A stretch of 64,000 nt of DNA from CAWAMD01 sp963783045 (GTDB lineage: Bacteria > Actinomycetota > Nitriliruptoria > Nitriliruptorales > Nitriliruptoraceae): contig CAWAMD010000003.1 in the NCBI GenBank assembly GCA_963783045.1, forward strand, positions 136,173-200,172. Direction: 5' to 3'. The translations under genes and the position numbers were made by a program. The notes beneath the pieces were generated by a model. The model saw only the letters and a list, made by a program, of their open reading frames with translations, searched no databases and was not told the DNA's origin. Shown here piece after piece: positions 56,153 to 64,000 of the stretch (positions are counted from its first letter, which is position 1; each line of letters starts with the position of its first letter).

Positions 56153-58327
56153 ATGTCGTACTCGCTGGTCTACACCGACCACTTCAACGCCTGCGTCGCG
56201 CGAGTACCAGCAGCGCGATGCGCGATACCTCGCCGAGCTGATGCAGGCGGTGATGGACCTGGCACGGCAGCCGTTCAACAACCCGAGCCTGCAGACCCAC
56301 GCGATGAAGGGCGTCACCGGCGAGAAGCGCTTCATCTCCTACGTCGGCGGCTCGAAGGGGCGCCGGCTGATCTGGTCGCGGTTCAACCGGGCGATCGTGC
56401 TGCTGCTGTACGGCGAGCACGACGTCGTGGAGCGCAAGGCGGAGCGGCTGGTCATCGAGCTACGACGGCCCGATGACGCGGCCTCACCATCCGCGAGGTG
56501 GCCGAGGACGCCCCTCAGTCCCGACCGCCGAGCCGGGCAGCACGGCGGAGCCGGGCCAGCTGTTCATGGCGTGGACCGACGGTGAGCTCCGCGAGTTCGG
56601 GTTCGCCGAGCACGAGGTGCCGGTCCTGCGGCGGCTGGACACGCAGGAGGAGCTGCTCGACCTCGACATGGCCGACGAGTCGTTCGAGCTGGCGTTCAAC
56701 CTGCTCGCCTACCAGGATCCGGAGGGCCCGGCGAGGAGCGCGCCACCGATGCCGGTCGGCAAGCCATCGAGGAGAAGGTCGCAGGAGCTCCGTCCCGAGG
56801 AGGTCGAGCGAGAGCGCCACATCGAGGAGCCGCCGCGCGCCGCAAGCACTTCCTGCCCGTTGTCGGAGGAGAGCCTCAAGGAGCTGCTGGCGGCGCCGGT
56901 CGAGGACTGGATGGTGTTCCTCCATCCCGACCAGGCTGGGCTGGTGGAGCAGACGTTCAGCGGTCCTGCTCGCGTCCGCGGCGCCGCCGGAACGGGCAAG
57001 ACCGTCGTCGGACTGCACCGTGCCCGCCACCTTGCCCGACACATATGACGCGCCGGTGCTGTTCACGACGTATATCCGCAACCTGCCCCCGGTCTTCGAG
57101 TCGATCTTCCGCCGGCTCGATCGCGACGGGGGCACCAGGTCGAGTTCGCCAACCTCCACAAGGTGGCCCATCATCTCGTCAGCAAGGCCGGCATCGAGTT
57201 CCAGCTCAACCCGGACGCCACCGACGCAGCGTTCGTGTCGGCCCACGCGTGCGGTGGTGAAGCCGGGAACCCAACTGGATCAGCTCGGCTTCACGCGCGG
57301 GTACCTGCGCGAGGAGATCGACTGGGTCATCAAGGGGCGCGGGCTGGTCGAGCTGGCGGCGTACCTCGACCTGCCTCGGTCGGGACGCGGCACACCCCTG
57401 CACGCCGAGGCGAGGAAGCAGGCGTGGGCCCTGTACGAGGCGTACCAACACGAGCTGCGCGTCGGCAGATCATCGACTTCAACGATCTGCTCAACCGGGC
57501 TATCGAAGCGCTGATCCTCGGCCGAGCGACCTCGCCCTACCGCGCCGTCATCGTCGACGAAGCCCAGGATCTCACGGAGATGGGGCTCCGCCTCGCGCAC
57601 CTGCTCGCCGGCGGCAACCAGGAAGACGGGCTCGTTCCTGCTGGGCGACGGCCAGCAGTCGATCTACCCGGGCGGTTTCAACCTCGCCAACATCGGGATC
57701 GACATCCGCGGGCGCTCCACGTTGCTCAGGGTCAACTACCGCAACCCGCGGCGTGTCGCCGAGCTCGCTGCGTCGCCTCGTGACGGGTTCGACCTACGAC
57801 GACCTCGACGACCAGCCGCAACCTGGCGAGCGGGACGTGAAGATCGAACGCGAGGGCGGAGAGCCTGAGCTCTGTGCCTTCGAGGACGCCGACGAGCACG
57901 ACGCCGCACTCGTCGCCCGCATCGATGACCTCGTCGACCGCCAGGACACCGGACCCGGAGACATCGCCGTCCTCGTCCCGACCAACGCGATGGTCAAGCA
58001 CTACTCCGGCCTGATCAGCGACCTCGGGTACGGACACGCAGAAGCTGGCCAGCTACGACGGCACACCGAACGACCTCGTCAAGGTCGGCACGTTCAAGCG
58101 CGGCAAGGGGCTCGAGTTCAAGCGAGTCTTCATCCCCCGCCTCGACGCGGACGGCATCAACGAGCGCCCCCGCCGCGGCGAGGACGAGAGCGAGCCACGC
58201 CGAACGGCTCGAGCTGATCCGCCGCCAGGTGTTCGTCGCCGTCACTCGAGCCCGTGACGGCGTCTGGATCGGCTGGATCGACCAGCCAGCGAACCTCTTC
58301 GCGGGCCTGGCCGACGCCAGCAGCTGA
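56153..58327 (+). pseudogene. RelE-like/UvrD-like helicase fusion (multiply frameshifted)
   Basis: About 725 residues broken at six or more places. The start ATG at 56153 follows GGGGGGAC. The first 110 residues (SYSLVYTDHFNA, MDLARQPFNNPSLQTHAMKG, LIWSRFNRAIVLLLYGEHDVVERKAE) resemble a RelE/ParE-fold toxin-like domain. An SF1 helicase follows: RVRGAAGTGKTVVGLHRARHL, TTYIRNLPPVFESIFRRL, AVIVDEAQDLTEMGLRLAHLL, LRVNYRNPR-like, and VFVAVTRARDGVWIGW. Divergent from drmD. The domain pair suggests a nucleic-acid defence or repair factor; the exact role is unknown. Confidence 0.6.
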
Positions 58328-58348
58328 CGACGACCAAGGTTGTGGAAC

Positions 58349-59597
58349 ATGACAGAAGGCGAGGAGACCAGCCCGACAGCCCCGCCGTGGGACGACGACT
58401 ACTGGCTGGAGCCGAGCGACACCGAATGGCGCCGCGGTTGCCGCTGGCTCCAGTCGTGGTGGCGTGAGACCGAGCTCGCGCTGCCGGCTGGCCCGCACCG
58501 GCCACCGACGCCCGGTAAGACACCACGCCGGACCCGGCCGGTCACCTCGACGCTGCCGCTGGACGTCGACTGGTCGGTCAACTACCTGACGCCGGAGGCC
58601 GCCGCCGTAGCCGAACGGCTGGTCGAGTCCCACGCCGGTGGGCTGGTCGATGACGACCGTCTGCGCCGCAATCTGCTGTCGAGCCAGCCTGTCTGCGTCA
58701 ACCTGTTCGCACCCCTGGCCCGCCATCCCGACGTCATCGCCACCTGGCTCGCGCGGACGATCCCGAACTTTGCCGGCTGACATCGAGGTCGAGTCGATCG
58801 AGTTCGAGTGGGCCCCGCCGCCCGAGGAGCACTTCCGCGGCGGGTCGGCATTCGACGCCTTCGTGGTCTACCGGGGAGGAGGCCGCCGCGGCTTCGTCGC
58901 GATCGAGACCAAGTACGCCGAAGACCTGGCCGGCCAAGCACCCCAGCGCATCCGCGACGTCTACGTCGACTACACGCGAGAGAAGGGCTGGTGGCGCGAC
59001 GGCGCCGAGCACCGGTTGATGGCGCCGGCCACCCGGCAGTTCTGGCTCAACGTCCTGCTCGCCCAGTCACTGGTCGATCGGGGCAATGGCTTCGATGAGG
59101 GGTGCTCACTCGTCTTGACGTGCCACGATGACCGGTCCGCTCTCGATGCGACCGTCGCGGTCGCCAGCGAACTGATCGACGACTCGACTGCAGCGGCGGC
59201 GATCTCGCCCCAGTGGTCCAGCTTCGAGGACGTGCTCGCAGCCTCCGACGAGGTCCGGGACCTGGACGCGTGGCGTTCAGCCTTCAGGCGGCGCTATCTC
59301 GACTTCACCCCGGTCCGGCACAAACTCGGGCCCGGGGACCCGCGAGGACAAGTCCCTTCGGAGCACGGCCTCGAAGCCCTGTCGAACCTCGCGGCGACCA
59401 CATCCCTGGCCTGGGCCGTTGCCGAGCGGGTCGTCGGCCAGGATTCGATCCTGGCCCGCGGTGGCGCCGATGCCATGCCTCCGGAGTCTCTCGTCGACGT
59501 GCTCGTGGCCACTCGGCGCCTCGACGAGGCGATCGAATCGCTGAAGGGCGCCCGCGTGCGTGGTTCACGCGGCCTTGCGGTCTCGGACACCGACTGA
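58349..59597 (+). CDS. PGN_0703-like PD-(D/E)XK endonuclease (frameshifted)
   Basis: About 415 residues. The N-terminal 143 codons (TEGEETSPTAPPWDDDYWLE, VTSTLPLDVDWSVNYLTPEA) precede a break near 58775, after which the nuclease core follows: EEHFRGGSAFDAFVVYRGGG and RRGFVAIETKYAEDLAGQ, with Asp in FDAF and Glu-x-Lys in IETKY, then QFWLNVLLAQSLVDRG. This resembles the PGN_0703 family of putative restriction nucleases. It begins 21 bases after the helicase stop, so the two probably form one transcript. Confidence 0.6.
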
Positions 59598-59688
59598 TTC
59601 CTCTGCGGAGCCCGGAGGTGGGTTCGGTGTCACATCCCGCACGCTGGGAAGGACTCCCCGACTAGAGGAGCGATCCGAGGAGCGTCGT

Positions 59689-59937
59689 GTGCAAGTGACC
59701 GAGTACCCCGTGACCATCACCGTCGAGGAGGCGGCCGAGCTCGTCGGCATGAGCCGAAGCGCCGCCTACCGGGCGGCAGCTCGCGGTCAGCTGCCGACCG
59801 TCCGGCTGGGACGCCGGCTGCGGGTGCCGACCGCGAAGTTCCTGGCGATGCTCGGCCTCGACGGGGAGCCGGGCGTTGCGCTGGCGGACGGGCAGGTGCG
59901 GCGCCTTGTCGGCGCCGACGCCGAGGGGGCGGCATAG
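59689..59937 (+). CDS. xis: MerR-type excisionase (element B)
   Basis: 82 residues from a GTG preceded by GAGGAG. ITVEEAAELVGMSRSAAYRA followed by GQLPTVRLGRRLRVPTAKFL is the excisionase helix-turn-helix and wing, closely similar to the element A protein at 516-728. It lies 775 bases upstream of the integrase, separated by one hypothetical gene, whereas element A has no gene in between. Confidence 0.78.
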   Translation: MQVTEYPVTITVEEAAELVGMSRSAAYRAAARGQLPTVRLGRRLRVPTAKFLAMLGLDGEPGVALADGQVRRLVGADAEGAA

Positions 59938-60053
59938 CGATGCGTCCTCTCCTGAAGCGGCCCCCTTCGTCCACAGACTCCACTGCGGGCGCCGGCATCG
60001 CGCGCGCGCCAATGGCAGGCTTGCGCGACCGAACGCGTCGAAGGCAGCCAGCC

Positions 60054-60575
60054 ATGCGGTACGGACCCGACGTCCTATCCGACCTCAACCGCCAGGCGCT
60101 GCACGCCGCAGTGGCGCTGCTCCTCGACGACGGGTTCGAGACGCTCGCGTCGAGCGGCGACCTGAGCGAGTCGATGCTCGGCTGGTATCTGCCCCCGCTG
60201 CTGCAACCCCACTATCACGAGGTGCTCTACCGCAGCATGCTCGTCGCCATCGCGAAGGTGGGTGGCCAACTCGCCGACACGGACGCGCCGACGCTGCGCT
60301 GTGTTGCGGACGAGATTGCGCTGCACGTGATCATTGAGCAGGCCGGGGCTTGGTTGGAGACCCGAGGGGAAGTCGACGAGGGCTGGGACGTCTACGAGGA
60401 CTGTGTGTTCGAGGACGTGGACTTCGAACTGCTCTACGACCCCGCGTGGGACGGGATCGAGGACCCCGACTCCGACCTTGCCCGCCAGGAGGGCATGGCG
60501 AACCTGCATCCCAAGGACTGGTTCAAGCCGTTCCGCCCCGACGAACCGGTCCATCCCTACTACGCCGACGAGTAG
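60054..60575 (+). CDS. hypothetical acidic protein between xis and int
   Basis: 173 residues from the ATG at 60054 (the frame is open from 59940 but the upstream part is Arg/Pro-rich and unlikely). Helical N-terminal half (LSDLNRQALHAAVALLLDDGF, HYHEVLYRSMLVAIAKVGG, LRCVADEIALHVIIEQAGAW), strongly acidic C-terminal half (YEDCVFEDVDFELLYDPAWD). No family recognised. An insertion relative to element A, possibly a regulator or anti-restriction protein; the acidity is the only hint. The 136 bases to the integrase hold a TATCCACA (60612-60619) and no gene. Confidence 0.5.
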   Translation: MRYGPDVLSDLNRQALHAAVALLLDDGFETLASSGDLSESMLGWYLPPLLQPHYHEVLYRSMLVAIAKVGGQLADTDAPTLRCVADEIALHVIIEQAGAWLETRGEVDEGWDVYEDCVFEDVDFELLYDPAWDGIEDPDSDLARQEGMANLHPKDWFKPFRPDEPVHPYYADE

Positions 60576-60711
60576 CCGGTCGGCGTCGCTGGCGCGCGCG
60601 ACGTCCGCCTCTATCCACAGGCACGGGCAGCCTCGCCCGACGGCGGCGGCGCCGCGGCTGCATCCTCGTGTCCGAGCACGGTTTCGAGCATCGCTCCACG
60701 GGAAGTGAGGC

Positions 60712-61970
60712 ATGGCCGGCCAGGTCTTCAAGATGTGCACGAGGTGTCCCCAGCGGGCCCGCTACCGGGACAAGGACCGACGGTGCCCGAAGTGCGGGGC
60801 CTCGACCTACACGTGGTACTTCTCGGTGGAGGTGGGGACCGATGCCGCCACGGGCAAGCGCAAGCGCAAGAAGGTCGGTGGCTTCTCCACGAAGCGCGAG
60901 GCCGAGAAGGCAATGGCCGAGGTGGTCTCGAAGGTCCACCAGAACCGCTACGTCGACGGGTCGAAGCTGTCCGTCCGCGAGTTCCTCGTCGACGAGTGGC
61001 TACCCACGATGGAGATGGCCATCGAAGGCTCCACGTGGACGGGCTACAAGGAGTACATCCACCGGTACGTCATCGACCGGATCGGAGATGTCGCGCTACG
61101 GGACCTCAAGCCGCAGAACCTCAACTGGCTCTACTCCGACGTCCGCAAGAACGGCCGCAGCCGCGGTACGGGCCCCCTGTCGCTGAAGACGGTCCGCGAG
61201 GTGCACGTGATCATGCACCGCGCCCTCGAGGACGCCGTCCGCTGGGAGTACATCGAGGTCAACCCTGCCGACCGCGCCACGCCGCCGTCCTCGACCGCCG
61301 CGAAGAACTCGCGCAAGGAGTCGATCCGGACCTGGACCGCAGAAGAGGTCCACGAGTTCGCTCAGTTCGCGGAGGACCACCCGTTCTACGCGCTGTGGCT
61401 GCTCACCGCCTCGACCGGCATGCGGCGGTCGGAGCTCTTGGGCCTGCGCTGGAAGGACGTCGACTTCGACCGCGGGCTCGTGGCGATCCGCCAGGTGCTC
61501 GTCAAGGTGGGCGGTCGAGGAAAGTTCAAGTCGGCCCCGAAGTCGCGCCACGGCTTCCGCACGCTGCGGATCCCGGCCCGCCTCGTGGAAGCGCTCGCTC
61601 GATTGCGGGACGAGCAGGAGGAGCAACGTGCCGAGGCCGACGAGTGGCACGACCTCGACCTGGTGTTCTGTCGTCCCGACGGACTGCCCTGGCATCCCGA
61701 CTACGTCACCTCAGCCGTGCGGAAGCTGATCGAGGCGAGCGGCCTGCCCGGATCCGGCCGCTACAGGACCTGCGGCACACGCACGCCACGCTGCTGCTCG
61801 TCGGAGGCGAGCACCTCAAGGTCGTCCAGGAGCGGCTCGGCCACCACTCGCACTCCTTCACGTCCGACACCTACCAGCACGTCACCCCAGGCATGGATGA
61901 CGCCGCAGCGGCGCGCTTCGACGGCATGGTCTTCGGCGAGGGCGACGCGGAGGGTTCTGCCGACGGCTGA
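60712..61970 (+). CDS. int: zinc-ribbon tyrosine integrase (element B, frameshifted near C-terminus)
   Basis: About 419 residues, a close paralogue of the integrase at 753-2009. Same N-terminal zinc ribbon (CTRC, CPKC), arm-binding strands (TWYFSVEVG) and catalytic block TGMRRSELLGLRWKDVDF. At about 61750 one C is missing (CTGCCCGGATC where element A aligns with an extra base), which throws the end out of frame; the neighbouring frame continues PLQDLRHTHATLLLVGGEH, LGHHSHSFTSDTYQHV with the Tyr nucleophile, and stops at 61970. As written the protein lacks the Tyr and would be inactive; a sequencing deletion is likely. Confidence 0.85.
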
Positions 61971-63828
61971 CTACTCGGCTGCGGCTGGGCGAGGCCAGAT
62001 CTCTGTGATGTCAGAGGCGATGCTCGCTGAGCGATTGCGGATGTCTTCTTCCGTCCACTCATCCTGGTGGTTGTCCACGATGTCCTTGTTCAGCAGCAGG
62101 ATGCTGTAGCGACCGACGAGCGAGCGTTTCCCCAAGCCAGCATCTGGGCCCGTGCTAGCCACCTCAGCAGCGTCCGCGTCCCGCCACGGGCGGTTCGACA
62201 GCGTCCCGTTGAGCTTCTTCGTGACGAGCGTCAGGTTGCCGATGCTGTGCACGAGCCGATCCCTCCTGGCCGAGGCTTCGGGATCGTGAACGACACCCTC
62301 GCCCCAGTACGTGCGCCACCCCTTGGGCATCACATGCTCGATCTCCAACCGTGATGGGAGAGTGACAGCCTCGTGCCGTTGCGTCCGTCGGTGCAGCTCG
62401 ACCGCTCCGAGCACCGTCCGTAGCCGACTCTGCTTGACGTTCCCGTACTGCTTGAGCTTCGGCAGCTCTGTCGTCACCTCCGCATCCGTGGGCCACTCCT
62501 GCGCATCAGCGGTCTGAGCCGCGAGGTAGGACACAACGCGGTCCCCGGCCTGCTCAGTGACCGCCGTGTCCAGCTCCTTGAGGATCGAGACGACGAGCTT
62601 GTTCACGTTCTTCATCGTCCGGCGCAGAAGGGTCCGACGCACGGTCCAGCTCTCCACCGCTTCCAGCGCCTTCTGAACCTGGGCCGCCGGCACGTCGTGG
62701 TTGTCGCTTACGATCCAGAGGAGCAACGGGATGAAGGCGCCGAGTTCGAACGCCTCGACGACACGCTCGTAGAACCGGCCGGTCGGCGTGTCCGACGTCA
62801 TGTCGGCGAAGCGACGGAAGGTGTCAGCATCGTTGCGCAGGGCGACGATGAAGTCCTCAGCGTCGGCGGACGTCTCGAAGTGCGCGTCCGCGTGCTTCCG
62901 AAATCTGCCGAAGACCGCGTCCGTCGGGATCTCCTCCCGCAGTCGCATGGTCAACCAGGTACTGCAGGAACAGGTCGATCCGTGAGCGGTACAAGCGACC
63001 CTGCGCGACCTGAGCGCGCCACCAGTCCTCATCGAATTCCTGCCAGTACTTCTCGCTCCAGGCGTCGACGTCAACGCCCAGTGGCTCGCACTTCTGGAAG
63101 ACGTAGTTCTTGATCAGGTCTGCTGCCAAGAGAGGGGTGCCGCGGTCGTTGAGCGTCTCGAAGATGAGCTGGTCGTCGTCACCGTGACTGAGGTCAATGG
63201 CGACGAGCTGCAACCGCCGCTCGAGGACTTCCGCGAGCATGGCCAAGCGATCCGCGCGCTCCTCCTCGGCGGCTTCGGCCACCCACTCCGTCACCGCCTT
63301 CTGGAAGAAGGCGTGGGCACCCACGATCCTCGAATCGCGTAGTTCCTCGCTCACGCTCAGGACATCGTCCATCGCCTGCTCGTAGGCGGCCCGGTCGACA
63401 CGAGACGGCCACAGCTTGAAGCGCTTGGGCGTACCGGCGAACCGCGACGACCCGTTGACGACGAGCTCGTGGATCGTCTCCGCGTCGTCCTCCGTTCCAT
63501 GCTCGGCAACGACGAGCTGTGCCGCGTCGAGGAAGAGCTGGAGGGTCGTCAGTCGCTGTTGACCGTCGATCACCGACCAGCGAGATGGGTCACCGGCCGT
63601 GCTCGGGAGCTGCTTGAGGACGACAGCGCCGAGGAAGTGTCCTGCCTCCCAGCCAGGCTCCTCGACCCCGTCACTGCCAAGGAGGTTCTCCGTGACGCGG
63701 ACGATGTCGTCCCAGAGCGGCTGCCACTGGTCCTCTTCGTTCCACACGTAGGGCCGTTGGAACGGCGGGATCTCGTAGTGGACCTTGCCGTCGAACAAGT
63801 CCCTCGGCGTCAGCGCCTTCGCGTCCAC
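61971..63828 (-). CDS. GmrSD-type restriction protein, DUF262-DUF1524 (frameshifted)
   Basis: About 618 residues. N-terminal DUF262/ParB-like NTPase: LTPRDLFDGKVHYEIPPFQR, PYVWNEEDQWQPLWDDI and WSVIDGQQRLTTLQLFLDAA with the DGQQR motif. A break near 62950 leads into the C-terminal part, ending in an HNH/DUF1524 nuclease: RLEIEHVMPKGWRTYWGEG, HSIGNLTLVTKKLNGTLSNR. GmrSD-like enzymes cut modified phage DNA (type IV restriction). Convergent with the integrase, with which it shares no sequence overlap, and placed beside the attachment site, like SIR2 in element A. Confidence 0.82.
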
Positions 63829-63947
63829 GCATCCCCCAGTCGTTGGGCGTCAACACCGTGAAGGTAGTTGCGCACCGTGACACCAGCCGTGGACTACGCG
63901 GAACCGACGCAGAGAGGAGGTGCCCAGAGGCCACTCCCGGAGATTTC

Positions 63948-63967
63948 GGCACTCATTCGGCACTCAT
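63948..63967. repeat. right-end arm-type direct repeat (element B)
   Basis: GGCACTCATTC at 63948-63958 followed by GGCACTCAT at 63959-63967: the same pair, spacing and orientation as at 4218-4239, 59.7 kb away. It precedes the terminal hairpin and should mark the right end of the element. The stretch 63829-63947 holds no gene. Confidence 0.7.
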
Positions 63968-63977
63968 GAAAAGCAGA

Positions 63978-63997
63978 AACCGCCCCGTAGGGCGGTT
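63978..63997 (-). terminator. hairpin terminator at the right end
   Basis: AACCGCCC, loop CGTA, GGGCGGTT: an 8-bp perfect stem, with T-rich sequence following on the minus strand. It takes the same place as the hairpin at 4029-4052 in element A, which lies five bases from the tRNA 3' end; by analogy the intact tRNA-Met gene should begin just after the window. Confidence 0.6.
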
Positions 63998-64000
63998 CCT

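Noticed and set aside
56153..56480. stand-alone RelE-family toxin gene of a toxin-antitoxin pair
   Set aside because: No antitoxin-sized neighbour exists, and the sequence runs on into the helicase after frame repair, so I treat it as a domain of that protein.
1..64000. CRISPR array or insertion sequence
   Set aside because: No spaced repeat series of 24-40 bases, no Cas motifs and no DDE transposase or IS-type terminal repeats were found on reading both strands.

Overview
The window is high-GC DNA with actinobacterial-type genes: a Tad/Flp pilus cluster, SCO6880-type and VirB4/VirD4-type conjugation proteins, a MobF (TraA) relaxase, and many GTG starts with 1-, 4- or 8-base gene overlaps. 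I read it as an actinomycetote (Actinomycetota) chromosome carrying two tandem integrative elements at one tRNA-Met locus. The class is not resolved from sequence alone.

Element A (1 to about 4.06 kb, right end only) holds the end of a RadC/JAB-like gene, a small hypothetical gene, a MerR-type excisionase, a zinc-ribbon tyrosine integrase and a SIR2 defence gene. It ends in direct repeats, a perfect terminator hairpin and the 3' half of a tRNA-Met(CAT) gene (4058-4102).

Element B (about 4.10 kb to at or just past 64 kb) looks like an integrative and conjugative element (ICE) of about 60 kb. The same 11-bp-spaced repeat, GGCACTCATYC-GGCACTCAT, lies near both ends (4218-4239 and 63948-63967). 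From left to right it carries: a Gabija-like OLD nuclease/UvrD pair; a LysM-BTAD protein; a complete Tad pilus cluster (10.0-16.05 kb); secreted and lipoprotein genes; a PD-(D/E)XK-like protein; a probable graspetide (ATP-grasp RiPP) locus with a five-repeat precursor and a membrane-fused synthetase (19.1-21.3 kb); a lytic transglycosylase; a type IV secretion set (DUF6112-like protein, NTF2-like protein, VirB6/TrbL-like protein, SCO6880, VirB4, VirD4); a lipoprotein; a GTPase pair; and a relaxase operon behind a twin palindromic operator (39.74-39.79 kb).

An accessory block follows. It contains a TIR-HIT-membrane protein cassette, an Mrr-like nuclease, a complete class 1 DISARM locus in canonical order (drmD-drmMI-drmA-drmB-drmC), a RelE-like/UvrD-like helicase, a PGN_0703-like nuclease, and then excisionase, hypothetical gene, zinc-ribbon integrase and a GmrSD-type (DUF262/DUF1524) restriction gene next to the right end. 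Elements A and B share the layout excisionase - integrase - defence gene - repeats - hairpin - tRNA-Met 3' half; for B the tRNA part is inferred to lie just beyond the window.

Over 25 single-base frame breaks are scattered through otherwise well-conserved genes. Several are short homopolymer contractions, for example CCCC to CCC in integrase B and AAA to AA in the tRNA T loop. Uncorrected sequencing indels are therefore more likely than mass decay, and genes called frameshifted here are probably intact in the organism. All family assignments come from motif recognition by eye; no searches were run.
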